64,000 nt of DNA, taken from Temnothorax longispinosus. Taxonomy: Eukaryota > Arthropoda > Insecta > Hymenoptera > Formicidae. The position numbers and the translations under genes are program-made. The notes under the pieces are model-generated. The model saw only the letters and a list, made by a program, of their open reading frames with translations. It was not told the origin of the DNA and made no database searches. Shown here in pieces: positions 1-10,490 of this stretch. Positions within the stretch are counted from its first letter, which is position 1. Every line of letters starts with the position of its first letter. The DNA is taken from assembly GCF_030848805.1 (NCBI RefSeq), contig NC_092362.1, positions 11,326,157 to 11,390,156 of the forward strand. The letters run 5' to 3'.

Positions 1-61
1 GACCCTGCGGATTTGTTTCGGCGCCTCCGCTAACAACTTTCCACCCGCCGATTTTCCCTGG

Positions 62-975
62 GCTCCCTCGGTTTCCGATATCCAGGGGTCATCGTCTGTC
101 CCCGCTAGACTCGCTTCTGTTATCAATATCGCGTCGCGAGTCGATCGGATGTTGTTCGGGTCGCCCTTGAAACATGTTCGGCGAGTCGGTTGCCCGCTGT
201 GACCTCCGTGCCCTTCGGCGCGGGGTTCATTGTTATGACCCCGCGGTTTTCGTGCCCGTCGGTGGTATCGCGTCGCGCCTCGGTGAGTCGTTGTTTTCGC
301 GTCCCCCGAAACGGCCTCCGCGACTCAGCCTTCGGCTAAGACCTCCGTGCCCCCCGGTACGGGGGTCATTTTCGTGACCCCGCGATCTTCGCGCCCGTCG
401 GTGATATCGCTTCGCGGTCCGGTGGGTCGTCATTCGGGACCCCTGTGAGACGATTTCCGTGGTTCGGCTATTGGCTGCGACCTCCGTGCCCCTGGGCGCG
501 GGGGTCACCCCCGTGACGCCGCGATCTTTGCGCCCGCTGGCGCTATCGCGTCGGAGTTGACTCAATTGCCCTCCGGGTTGCCCCTGAAACGACTCACGCG
601 GCTCGGCCCCCGGCTATGACCGCCGTGCCCCTCTGCGCGGGGGTCATTCGCGTGACCCCGCTATTTCCGCGTTGATCGCTCTCGGCGCTTCGCGTATCGG
701 GTGGTCGGCCTCTGAGTCATCCCCGAGACGTATTCCGGGGTTTGGCCCCCGGTTATCACCGTTATACCCCCGTTCGCGGGGGTCAATCTCATGACCCCGC
801 TATCTCGCGTGCCCGTTGCGCTATCTCGACCGCGCTCGTCCCGATCTGCTCTGCTTGGCTCTCCTTCCAAGGTCCGCTCGTTGGCTCGCTCGGTCGATCA
901 TCTGCCGCTCGTTTACCGGGGTCAATCGTACCCCGGTCACCTATATCTCGGGATTCAGTTAAACGCTAGCCATAT
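62..975. repeat. GC-rich degenerate tandem satellite, 139-bp period
   Basis: The block GACCTCCGTGCCC or a variant recurs at 201, 340, 479, 618 and 757, each step exactly 139 bp. Weaker units can be traced at about 62 and 896. The units are well diverged, yet almost no indels have accumulated. Each contains an inverted repeat of the form GGGGTCA, about six bases, TGACCCC (for example 362-381 and 640-659). The GC content is far above the surrounding AT-rich DNA. The array abuts the truncated end of the polymerase relic at about 955-1110. Short reading frames inside it are by-products of base composition. Confidence 0.85.
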
Positions 976-1503
976 GGGCTCTTCGGACTCGCTTATCCGG
1001 TAATCCTGTTCGCAAATGGTCGATGTCCGCTGCTCCTCCGGTCGCTGACGCCCCTCGAGGTTGTCCGGCTGCTCAGCTATGCGAACGGTTGCAAGGTCTA
1101 CCATGCATACAAAGTCGGACAAGATGTTTTTTACGCGATGCGCCAATCCGTTGAGTTCCTCGACGAACCACGCGACACAGTCGTTATCGCGACAAAATCG
1201 ATACGTCGATAACGTTTCGTCGTACGAACACTGTACGTAGTATGCTATACTACATACCCGATGATGTTGATAGGCGTATGACGCGTGTTCCGTATCCGGT
1301 TGTGTCTTCTGCAGCACGCACTCCAGATCGGCGTACACCACGAAGGGAAGTCGCTCTTTCCTGCTGTGGTTCTTGAAGCTGAGCCACTTGTTCTCGCTCG
1401 GTAGTCGGATTGCGCATTTGTTTACCTTTCGACATTCCACGGTGTGGACTTCCAATTTCATGCTCGAACTAAAGTAGTAAAGACATCTGTTAAAAAAATA
1501 CAA
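955..1503 (-). pseudogene. Family-B DNA polymerase relic, exonuclease-region segment
   Basis: This 182-codon minus-strand frame resembles the start of the exonuclease region of a family-B (protein-primed type) DNA polymerase, as found in Polinton/Maverick elements and related insect virus-like elements. The stretch VVYADLE at about residues 55-61 fits the ExoI D-x-E motif. Residues 7-24 (Cys...His-x3-Cys) look like the second half of a zinc-binding site whose first Cys lies at the end of the frame at 1575-2717. Recognisable similarity fades near 1110, where the frame runs into the GC-rich satellite, so the exonuclease remainder and the whole polymerase palm are missing. It is therefore a truncated, non-functional copy. 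The family call rests on motifs only. Confidence 0.6.
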
Positions 1504-1578
1504 ATATTATAAATTTTTTTTACAAAAAGAATATAAAATGATATATATTATTAATAAAAGTATAGGTACTTATATCAA
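1484..1578 (-). other. AT-rich interruption between the two polymerase pieces (decayed intron or small insertion)
   Basis: On the minus strand the segment ends in a pyrimidine-rich run followed by AACAG, as an intron acceptor would, and it is much more AT-rich than its flanks. A possible donor, AAGTACC, lies just inside the left end, but using it would leave an in-frame TGA in the upstream exon. It may be a real short intron with a mutated exon edge, or a small insertion. Confidence 0.4.
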
Positions 1579-2717
1579 TCGCAAAAAAATTTTTTGTTCT
1601 TTTTCTTGCTCAATTGCGAGCTCACGAGACGGGATAGATGTTTAATCCACGCGAAATGTTCAACATTGTCGTCTCGTGGGTCCTGCATGTACAGCAGATT
1701 CACATGTTTTTTATCACTCGTGCGGTCGATAAGCCGTATCGGGAGAACGTTTGAAGTCTTCTGTCCCTCGATGATATAGACATTGACTGATATATCGTTG
1801 AGTCGTTCGAACTGTTTAATTTGACTCAACGTCATTGGAAACTCAATGTTTTGTAAATTCAGTACCGTTGAATAATGCGGGTATGATGATTCCCGATCTG
1901 AATTTCTTTCGGCTGGATACAGAGCAGCCGTCACGGCCCACGCAAAACACGCATTGTCCATTGATCGCACATTGATCACCGCGTGCTTCACTTTAATGTC
2001 TTTAGGCAATTCCAAGTGACACCCCGCGCGCAAAGGATTGTACTTGTTGACGCTTTTCGTCAAATTGAGGATTCGAGTCAACGCCCACCCACTGTCGCGT
2101 TCCTGAAACTCCTCGAGTTTCGCTAATGTGGGCTCGATAACATGTAACTCGTACCACTCGCGCAAGTGCGATGTATCACAGAGTTCTATGTTATTTGTAC
2201 ATATACTCTTATTGGCACGTTTATCACCCGCCACAAACTCCCCGTTGAACGCGGTGTTCGCTTTGACACAGTTATGTGTTTTTATAATGTTTCGCACTCG
2301 CTTGCACACGACGCTGCAGGCGTCTTCCAAAAACTGTCGCGGTTCTATATGGTCTGTATTAATTACAGCACCGGTCATTATTCGCGTTTCGAACCCGGCG
2401 TCGATTTCTCGCCATACAAGTTCTGTCGCGCGCGTGTCGCCACTGGTACCGGCGTTTGCATAATTACCACCGCTATGGATAAATTGTTTTTCCAATCGCG
2501 ACTTCACACCCTCGAGTCGCGCTATTCGGGCAACCAACGATTGCCTCTGCCCGATCGTTGGATTGTTGGAGAGCCGCTGACGTTTGGCACTACAGCGTGT
2601 CTCGAGCTGCTCGACGAATTCCGCGCATTGCAGCGCCCATGTGAAAAATTCACCCACGGTAGCTACTTGGTCGGACAGCTCCAATAGATCGCGTTCGGTT
2701 TGCTCGAATTGATCCAT
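1575..2717 (-). pseudogene. N-terminal part of polymerase-type protein of a virus-like/Polinton-like element
   Basis: A 380-codon open frame starts at ATG 2717 and ends in a stop directly after FFCD. It lies just upstream of the exonuclease-like frame at 955-1503, on the same strand. The second half contains SMDNACFAWAVTAALYP, a sequence type seen upstream of the polymerase region in such insect elements (from memory of the family, not checked). No catalytic motif is visible here. The frame ends inside a zinc-finger-like motif that resumes at about 1485, so the two frames are probably pieces of one former gene separated by about 75 AT-rich bases (1486-1575). A TATA-like sequence lies about 160 bp upstream. 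Confidence 0.55.
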
Positions 2718-2844
2718 GTTTGATCACTTTCACACCAGTTCTTTTATTATATCACTTCACCGCACTTGCACGTGATAACGTGATAACGTGTTTAACCACA
2801 CAAAAAATCTCGATACTCTTTGACCGATGTATTGCTCTAAAGTC

Positions 2845-2890
2845 TCACTAATGCGGCTCGATGCGCTTCATCCCTCATTATATACCCTTT
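2845..2890 (-). promoter_or_regulatory. TATA-box-type promoter for the minus-strand polymerase gene
   Basis: The minus strand reads GGGTATATAATGAG at about 2871-2884, a good TATA box, about 160 bp upstream of the ATG at 2717. A start site about 30 bp downstream (near 2850) would give a short leader. This is inference from sequence only. Confidence 0.4.
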
Positions 2891-3167
2891 GCTCTCTCTC
2901 TCTCGCTCCAACTGATTTTTTTGAAAGATCTTTTCCTTTGTCTCGCGTACTGCGTCGTAAAAAAATAGCGCGAAATTGTTTAGTCTACGCGATAACACCC
3001 CCTTTTCCTAGAAAACATTTGCTTACGACGAACGTGTCCCGACAGGTTCGATGCGTTATCGGGTCGATCATCGTCCCGATGACGTCATTTCTTTCTTTGT
3101 TTTTTACGTACTGCGTAGATAGAGCAGTTCTCCGATATCGCGTCCACCGTGATGGATCCCAGGGAAG

Positions 3168-4181
3168 CCCTTATGAAAATTTGCCCTTCATTGCCATTAA
3201 AAAATGCCATTGAATTCCCATTGTTCCAGACGCAATAGAAATGAAGGCATTTTTGCCAAAGATAAAAAGGTCCACACAAAATTCCATTGGTATTGCTATT
3301 GGTATTGCCACTGGTTTTGCCGTTGGTATTGCCATTGGTATTGCCATTGGTATTAACACTGGCAATACTAATGGGATTTTGTGTGGAAATTTTTATTTTT
3401 GGCAAAAATGCCTTCATTTCTATTGCGTCTGGAACAATAAAAATTCAATAACATTTTAATAAATGGTACTATTTTGTCTTTAATATAAATGCCTTCATTT
3501 CCCATTACCTTTGGTTCAACGGACAATCTAATAGGAGCTCTTGCCTTAGGCGACTAGCGCCTAAAAATATCTGCCTCGGTGTCCCGTAGGGGGTCTCATA
3601 CATATGCCAGTCCGTGCCGAACCTTGAATTTGAGAGAATGCATGAACGATGCGACGCCTAGCGGCGTCGATGCGAACTGCCGGTAATACAGTTACCGCGC
3701 TGGCGTGATGATGATGATGTATGTACCACTGGTGGCGCGAACCGCCACATACCATTGACGAATTTCCATTACAATTCACACTGAACAACATTGGCTGAAG
3801 GTAGAAAAGTTCCATACAAATTTTATCCTTCATGAGTTATTGGCAGTTTCTATTACGCCTGTATGGAAAAGGTTGTTATTCGAATTTTGCCATTGTGTTT
3901 CCATTCATCTTATTGCCACTCAATATTTTCCATTAACTTTTCCATATAATTCGCATTGCAAGTTCCATACACAAGTTTTAACCTTCATAAGCCATTAGTA
4001 GTTTCCATTACGCCTGTATGGAAAAAGTTGTCATTCGAATCTTGCCATTACGTTTCCATTCATTTTATTGCCACTCAATATTTTTCATTAACTTTTCCAT
4101 ATAATTCGCATTGCAACTGAAGGGCAACCATACATTTCCACTGACCGCCATTGAGCACTCAAGGGCACATTTTCATAAGGG
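3168..4181. mobile_element. Non-autonomous TIR element (MITE-like), about 1.0 kb
   Basis: The left end CCCTTATGAAAATTTGCC (3168-3185) and right end GGCACATTTTCATAAGGG (4164-4181) are inverted repeats with one mismatch. A second inverted motif, TGCCCTTCA against TGAAGGGCA, lies just inside. The interior has no credible ORF. It holds a hairpin at 3220-3438 and two copies of a roughly 153-bp direct repeat (3809-3961 and 3962-4115). No target duplication is obvious. The superfamily is not assigned. Confidence 0.65.
3220..3438. repeat. Long hairpin with a 12-bp microsatellite loop
   Basis: ATTGTTCCAGACGCAATAG (from 3220) and its downstream stretch through about 3283 are mirrored by 3371-3438, giving arms of about 60 bp. 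The loop is a degenerate 12-bp repeat of the type ATTGGTATTGCC (about 3286-3370). It lies inside the TIR element at 3168-4181. Confidence 0.75.
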
Positions 4182-4659
4182 AGCGTCGAATGCAATATAC
4201 GCTAGCGATGCGTTCAATACGAATCAACTCACCTAAACGTATGACGTATAACGCGATGTATAGAAAGTGCCTTAGAACCTCTAAATCCACTTAATTTTGA
4301 GAACAACGAACGTGTCCCGACAGGTTCGATTGTTTAGTCTACGAGATAATCGATTGTTTAGTCTACGCGATAACACCCCTCCTTTTCCTAGAAATATGTT
4401 GTTTACGACGAACATGTTTGGACAGGTTCGATGCGTTATCGGATCGATCATCGTCCCGATGACGTCATTTTTTCCTTTGTCTTTCACGTACTGCGTAGAT
4501 AGATTGTTTAGTCTACGCGATAACCGCCCCCCTTTTCCTAGAAAAATGTTACGACGAACATGTTCCGACAGGTTCGATGCGTCATCGACAAAAAAAAACA
4601 CGCTACTACGCAGTGCGCTATCGAGTTAGTCTTACCATTGTGCACCGCCTAGCGGCGTC

Positions 4660-5000
4660 GTTGCGAACGAGGCCCCCGCGGCGCGACCGCGGCCCCCGCG
4701 GACCCCCACGCGGCCCCCGCGGACCCTCGCGCGGCCCCCGCGGCGCGACCGCGAACGTGGACTTCCCCTCCCGCGGATCCGCGGCGCGGGTGAGTCATCC
4801 CGGTGAGTAATCCCGGTGAGTCATCCCGGTGGTATGTCAAGGTCAACCCCCTCCCCCCCTTCCCCGCGAAATCCGATACCCTTGTGTAACCCGATACCCT
4901 TGTGTAACCCGATATCCTTGTGTAACCCGATACCCCGCTCCCCCCCCCCCCCCCCTCCCCCCCCGCGAAATCCAATACCCCCCTCCCTCACCCCCCCTCG
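4660..5000. repeat. Cluster of GC-rich simple and tandem repeats
   Basis: In order: imperfect repeats of GCGGCCCCCGCGGAC (about 4670-4765); three or four copies of GTGAGTCATCCCG (about 4788-4835); an 18-bp repeat TTGTGTAACCCGATACCC (about 4870-4935); then a cytosine-rich tract (about 4936-5000). Frames through this region on either strand are compositional artefacts. Confidence 0.75.
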
Positions 5001-5072
5001 GAGCTCCCGAGTCTGAACCCGCCTATACTCACTACTTACATTATATCGCAGAAATTTAGCCCGAGAACGCGA

Positions 5073-5214
5073 ACTGAATGGAATCTCACACAAGGCTACA
5101 CAGATGCCTACCCTACGTATAAAGAAATTCACGATTTCATGACCCGACGCATTCGCGGTCTCGCGGATCAGTCCTCCGCTCTCTCCACTCCTTTATCGGA
5201 AAGGAGCAATTAGT
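5073..5214 (+). pseudogene. Gag-like remnant of a BEL/Pao element
   Basis: A short frame, open from 5073 to the TAG at 5212, contains YPTYKEIHDFMTRRIRGLAD. That resembles the gag segment of insect BEL/Pao elements with an aromatic/proline stretch before an amphipathic helix. It is followed by about 300 bp of non-coding sequence, a purine-rich tract and an LTR, so it probably belongs to the same internally deleted element. The reading is from memory of the family and is weak. Confidence 0.4.
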
Positions 5215-5510
5215 TTGGCTGGGCGAGCGGCTCTAGACCTGCATCGGCCGACCGCTCACTCGCGTGCCGGAAGAATCACTCGAAACCAATGCGAATCGTT
5301 CGTCGGTTGCCTGCGTCTACCGGTCCGCCCGCGACGGGAAAATTTCGTTAACATTACGCTATCGTTTGTTCCTCATAGACTTAAGGACATTGTATAAAAA
5401 TTGCAAAGCAAAGAAATGTATTATGTAAGAACCTAGATCTTAAGATGTAACATTTCTCCTTGTGCTCTTATGCTGTTTCGTTAACCCCCGTTTGTTTCGC
5501 ATTATAATGC

Positions 5511-6036
5511 AAGGCGGGCGGTATGTTGAGAATCTAACGCTCGAAAATTGAAAGCGAGCGTTGGGAATATTCGAGAACGCTCGATTTGCTCCAAAACGCG
5601 TTTATTTGCCTTTCCCCCGGGTTTTTTGGTATTTTCGCTCGCGCCCGGACCACAGATGTACATCGCGTGATCGATCGTACTGCGACCAATAGTCTGGTCG
5701 CTCGACGATTTGGAGCCAATCAGCGTTTCTCACGTCTCGAAATTCCTCGCGGAAAAGTTCGGAGCTCCGGCCGCGATCATTTCGCTTGCTCCGGCCGGGA
5801 GCTCAGTGAGCCATCACAATTCGTACGCGACACTTGTGTTTGTCGATATCGAAAACGAAGTCGAATCGTAGCGAATATGAAGCGGTGTAATAGCGAGTGC
5901 GATATTACCACGCGAATATTCTGACATTGTAACCAGCTTTGAATAAAGTGACTCTTGTCTCGCTTTAAACGAGATACTGACTTTTTTTGTGCTTTCCTCG
6001 GCGCGGCGCGCGAAAACATCGAGCGGTCCACTAACA
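5511..6036 (+). mobile_element. BEL/Pao-type 3' terminus: polypurine tract plus LTR
   Basis: A purine-rich tract, AAGGCGGGCGG, directly precedes a 513-bp LTR (5524-6036) that begins TGTTGAG and ends CTAACA. AATAAA at 5942-5947 would serve for 3' processing. The junction resembles that of the intact BEL/Pao element at 38408 (GAGCGGTA then TGTTCGG). No second LTR copy is present and the pol region is missing, so this is a truncated or internally deleted copy. Confidence 0.6.
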
Positions 6037-6230
6037 ATACACTTTATGGCAATCCCCGGGAAATTCTACCCCTACTTCATTTTTTTTTTTAAGATTTGGT
6101 CAATTAATTTCCGAAGAATTCGAAAAATTTTGTAACCGGTTTCCAGAAAATCGGTAACGAAAAACTATACACTTTATGGCACTCCCCGGGAAATTCTACC
6201 CCTATTTCATGTACCCTTGGTAAAAATTTG
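6037..6230. repeat. Two copies of a roughly 130-bp dispersed repeat
   Basis: ATACACTTTATGGCA followed by TCCCCGGGAAATTCTACCCC occurs at 6037 and again at 6167. The string TTCTACCCCTATTTCAT also appears near 18712, 18868 and 19358 and inverted near 18995, so this belongs to a repeat family present elsewhere in the window. Confidence 0.65.
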
Positions 6231-6798
6231 ATCAACTAACGAATGAGTAGTTTGCGGTCAGACATACAGACGACGGTACTTATATATATAGATATATATA
6301 TATACGCACAGTTTTTTGTAACTAACGGATTAAATATAATAAATACGATACTTTCCAAAAAATGATGTTTCACATTTTTTAATTATAGAATTAATTATAT
6401 AATTATAAAATTAATTGGAAAATGATATTTGTAAGGTAATGACATGCAAAAGATGTGCTATAATTTTTTAGTTTTAAGATATCTTATGCAAATCATAATA
6501 TATCAATTCAAATTAATATATCCTAAAAGATATCCTTCAGAAGATCTCGTAAGATATCTTATGCAAAGCCAACGGATATAGCAGAATATTTAGATATCGT
6601 GATATTTAGATATCTCACGATATCCTATTGGAATATCCCGAGCAGAACCTGCTGCGATATCCGTGGGATCGTATTTGGAAATCTAGGACAATTTGGGATA
6701 TCCTCAGGATATAGTGTGCTGTGTGGGGTGGTGTACTTCGACGCGTCTTACATAAATAAATATCTTGTTATTTACAACCTGCACATCTTAATCTTACA
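6231..6798. other. AT-rich stretch with clustered GATATC motifs, no gene seen
   Basis: The segment holds TA-rich simple sequence (about 6281-6303) and many copies of GATATC or near variants between about 6477 and 6712. It precedes the ATG at 6799 of the orphan ORF and could be its 5' flank. I see no coding region. Confidence 0.5.
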
Positions 6799-9700
6799 AT
6801 GGCATACTCACAAGTAACACTACCCAAGTGTAAATCGCCGATTTGGATAATTTTTTAATATGTTTTAGTAGACGTAAAAATAGGACATACGTATTTTTTT
6901 TTATCGGCGGAAAACCATATTTAGGGTGTGAAATTAAAAAAACCCTTTTGAATTTATGGGTATCGATTTAATTGTTTTGTATATAAGGATTCAGTATTTT
7001 CGGCCCGAACCAAATAAAATAGTTGCATTATCAAGAGATATGAAAAATGAAAAATTTTTGACTCGGTTCGATCATTTTTAGGGGGTAAACCACCACCTGT
7101 ATTTAAAACAAAAATTTAAAAAATGCCCAGATAATTGCAAATTTCATTCAAAAATTTTGAAAAAAATATATGTTACACTCGCATCCAAAACAAAAATGAG
7201 ACTGTTTGAGGATTTAAAGGTGACCACCCTTTTATCGAATTTCTTACGTAACATTTAAATTTATCCCGAAATAATGGTAAACAGTTTCATTTATCGTCAA
7301 ATTAATTAATATTTACAAATTAGTCTGATCAACCCTTCAATTCTATAAGAGGGTGAGAGAAAACCTACATGAAGCTGGTTGGCAGCCAAAATTTAGCAGC
7401 CAGCAGGGCCGAATAGGGTGCCGCAGGGCCCCCGAGATTAAAATCCGGTAAATTTTCTTCAAAAAAATCACAAAGACGCCACAGCAAGTATAGAATACGA
7501 ATCTGAAGCGATCTTGGCGATGACAAAGTTAGTTAATTAATTAAAAAATTAATTAACAATTAAATAATAGGTAAAACACACACGCATATCCGTTCGGAAC
7601 CCAAAAAAATCACAGAGACTGTACAGCAACAAGTGTAGAATACGAATCCGAAACGACCTTGGCGATGACGAAGTTAGTTAATTAATTAAAAAAATTGTTA
7701 ACAATTAAATAATAGGTAAAACACACACGCATATCCGTTCGGAATAAAAAAAAATCACAGAGACTGTACTGCAAGTGTAGAATAAGAATCCGAAGCGACC
7801 TTGGCGATTACGAAGTTAGTTAACTAATTAAAAAATTAATTAACAATTAAATAATAGGTAAAACACACACGCATATCTGTTCGAAACCCAAAAAAATCAC
7901 AGAGACTCCACAACAAGTGTAGAATAAGAATCCGAAGCAACCTTGGCGATGACAAAGTTAGTTAATTAATTAAAAAATAATTAACAATTAATAATAGGTA
8001 AAACACACACGCATATCCGTTCGAAACCCAAAAAAATCACAGAGACTGTACTGCAAGTGTAGAATACGAATCCGAAGCGACCTTGGCGATGACGAAGTTA
8101 GTTAATTAATTAAAAAAATTGTTAACAATTAAATAATAGGTAAAACACACACGCATATCCGTTCGGAATAAAAAAAATCACAGAGACTGTACTGCAAGTG
8201 TAGAATAAGAATCCGAAGCGACCTTGGCAATGACGAAGTTAGTTAACTAATTAAAAAATTAACTAAAAATTAAATAATAGTTAAAACACACACGCATATC
8301 CGTTCGGAATCCAAAAAAATCACAGAGATTGTACTGCAAGTGTAGAATACGAATCCGAAGCGACCTTGGCGATGACGAAGTTAGTTAACTAATTAAAAAA
8401 TTAATTAACAATTAAATAATAGTTAAAACACACACGCATATCCGTTCGGAACCCAAAAAAATCACAGAGACTCCACAACAAGTGTAGAATAAGAATCCGA
8501 AGCGACCTTGGCGATGACGAAATTAGTTAATTAATTAAAAAACCTATTATTTAATTGTTAATTATTTTTTAATTAATTAACTAACTTTGTCATCGCCAAG
8601 GTCGCTTCGGATTTTTATTCTACACTTGCAGTACAGTCTCTGTGATTTTTTTTATTCCGAACGAATATGCGTGTGTGTTTTAACTATTATTTAATTGTTA
8701 ATTAATTTTTTAATTAGTTAACTAACTTCGTCATCGCCAAGGTCGCATCGAATTCTTATTCTACACTTGCAGTACAGTCTCTGTGATTTTTTTTTATTCC
8801 GAACGGATATGCGTGTGTGTTTTACCTATTATTTAATTGTTAACAATTTTTTTAATTAATTAACTAACTTCGTCATCGCCAAGGTCGTTTCGGATTCGTA
8901 TTCTACACTTGCTGTACAGTCTCTGTGATTTTTTTGGGTTCCGAACGGATATGCGTGTGTGTTTTACCTATTATTTAATTGTTAATTAATTTTTTAATTA
9001 ATTAACTAACTATGTCATCGCCAAGATCGCTTCAGATTCGTATTCTATACTTGCTGTGGCGTCTTTGTGATTTTTTTGAAGAAAATTTACCGGATTTTAA
9101 TCTCGGGGGCCCTGCGGCACCCTATTCGGCCCTGCTGGCTGCTAAATTTTGGCTGCCAACTTCAGCTTCATGTAGGTTTTCCCTCACCCCCTTATAGAAT
9201 TGAAGGGTTGATCAGACTAATTTGTAAATATTAATTAATTTGACGATAAATGAAACTGTTTACCATTATTTCGGGATAAATTTAAATGTTACGTAAGAAA
9301 TTCGATAAAAGGGTGGTCACCCTTAAATCCTCAAACAGTCTCACTTTTGTTTTGGATGCGAGTGTAACATACATTTTATTCAAAATTTTTGAATGAAATT
9401 TGCAATTATCTGGGCATTTTTTAAATTTTTGTTTCAAATACAAGGGGTGGTTTATCCCCTAAAAATGATCGAACCGAGTCGAAAATTTTTCATTTTTCAT
9501 ATCTCTTGATAATGCAACTATTTTATTTGGTTCGGGCCGAAAATACTGAATCCTTATATACAAAACAATTAAATCGATACCCATAAATTCAAAGGGGTGT
9601 TTCACACCCTAAATATAGTTTTCCGCCGATAAAAAAATACGTATGTCTTATTTTTACGTCTACTAAAACATATTAAAAAATTATCCAAATCGGCGATTTA

Positions 9701-9951
9701 CACTTGGGTAGTGTTACTTGTCAGTCCAGCAATTGAACAATAATCCGTGGCTTGCGATTCAGGATATTATTGGCAATGCAAATACGTGGCCAAAATTTAT
9801 ACGGCAAATGTTCTGGGATAAAAATTTTACGGATCATAAACGAATGATTATTGTCAATTTTGCATATATATGTGGGATATCGGAAGAATTTTTGCATGAT
9901 GTATTAAACTTTACGCTAAAAAATGCATACACAGCTGAGAGGAAGCGCCCT
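6799..9951 (+). pseudogene. Orphan ORF of unknown function, split by a foldback element at codon 4
   Basis: ATG at 6799 begins Met-Ala-Tyr-Ser. After the Ser codon (TCA, 6808-6810) comes the 2.9 kb foldback element, which is followed by a second TCA (9721-9723) and an open frame continuing VQQLNNNPWLAIQD. Removing the insertion and one TCA restores a continuous frame. The frame contains a Trp/Phe-rich segment (NTWPKFIRQMFWDKNFTDHK) and runs to about 9948, where the hairpin MITE replaces the downstream sequence. I do not recognise the family. It could be a lost host gene exon or the start of another transposon gene. Confidence 0.6.
6811..9720. mobile_element. Foldback element 1, 2.9 kb, with 142-bp tandem repeats in the arms
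   Basis: The left end CAAGTAACACTACCCAAGTG and the right end CACTTGGGTAGTGTTACTTG are exact inverted repeats. The two sides remain inverted copies for about 630 bp (6811-7440 against about 9085-9720). Inside, the left arm holds eight copies of a roughly 142-bp unit (marker CACAGAGAC at about 7469, 7611, 7756, 7898, 8038, 8179, 8321 and 8463). The right arm holds four copies in reverse orientation. The turn-around is near 8545. A 3-bp duplication, TCA, flanks it (6808-6810 and 9721-9723). No transposase is encoded. The architecture matches Foldback-type elements; the superfamily is unknown. Confidence 0.9.
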
Positions 9952-10345
9952 TATAGAAAAATACACTCAACTTTTGGTGTTAACCGTTAAAAAAACACCG
10001 TAGAAAAACCCTTAAAGTTGGGTGTGATTTCGGACCGCCAATTGAAGGTTTACCATTATTTGAAGGTTAACCTTCAATTGGCAGTCCAAAATCACACCCA
10101 ACTTTAAGGGTTTTTCTTTTGATGATGATTAACCTTTAATAGTTAACCTTCAATTAATTGTTAATCTTTAAAAATGACGGTATAAACCCTAAAAATATGA
10201 ATCCTCAAATAAAATTAACACCCAAAGAGAATAAGCCCCATATTTAAATGTTCTCAATTTGCTTCCGCCGATAATGCATACCCGCAAAAAAGAGAACATC
10301 ACCATCACACTATGCAAAGTTTATATATATATATATATAAACGGG
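9949..10345. mobile_element. Hairpin MITE, copy 1
   Basis: A second copy of this sequence lies at 39513-40147. The shared block begins CTTATAGAAAAATACACTCA and ends near CTATGCAAAGTTTATATATA. At its centre, AACCCTTAAAGTTGGGTGTG (about 10008) is inverted at about 10088-10115, forming a hairpin with arms of about 50 bp. It interrupts the orphan ORF. It is non-coding and ends in a TA-rich tract. Confidence 0.75.
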
Positions 10346-10346
10346 A

Positions 10347-10490
10347 CAATGATGATGTCCTTGTCACCAAGGCTGACAAAGGCCAAGTAACTGTTATTCT
10401 GGATAAGAACACCAAATAACTGAATTGCTTGGAGACCAAAATACTTATAAAAAATTAAAAAAAGATCCGATTAATAAAATTACATTGTTT
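10347..10490 (+). pseudogene. Penelope-like retroelement fragment (N-terminal RT region)
   Basis: Translation gives DDVLVTKADKGQVTVILDK followed, after a stop and frame changes, by TYKKLKKDPINKI. The KADKG...V(I/L) stretch before the tyrosine/lysine segment is typical of the start of Penelope-like reverse transcriptases (family knowledge). Only about 145 bp remain, with at least one stop and one frameshift. Confidence 0.6.

Larger units (their letters stand above)
2975..4602. repeat. Direct repeats of the element's upstream region, split by a later insertion
   Basis: The segment CCTTTTCCTAGAAA...ACGACGAACGTGTC...GTTCGATGCGTTATCGG...GATGACGTCATTT occurs at about 2995-3115, again at about 4380-4490, and partly at 4303-4350 and 4530-4585. 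The short string TGTTTAGTCTACGCGATAAC recurs between copies. The repeats lie upstream of the minus-strand polymerase gene and may be its regulatory or terminal region. The TIR element at 3168-4181 lies between the first copy and the others. Confidence 0.7.

Noticed and set aside
233..565. 110-codon Arg/Gly-rich ORF
   Set aside because: Lies in the 139-bp satellite; the frame follows from base composition.
4816..5132. Proline- and glycine-rich ORFs on both strands
   Set aside because: Produced by the C-rich and 18-bp repeats; no real coding signal.
5215..5397. 60-codon ORF
   Set aside because: Lies between a gag remnant and the purine tract of the BEL/Pao 3' end; no domain and probably untranslated region.
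7469..8540. Possible CRISPR-like array (regular repeats)
   Set aside because: The units are adjacent 142-bp tandem copies without spacers, in a eukaryotic foldback; likewise for the 44- and 32-bp repeats.
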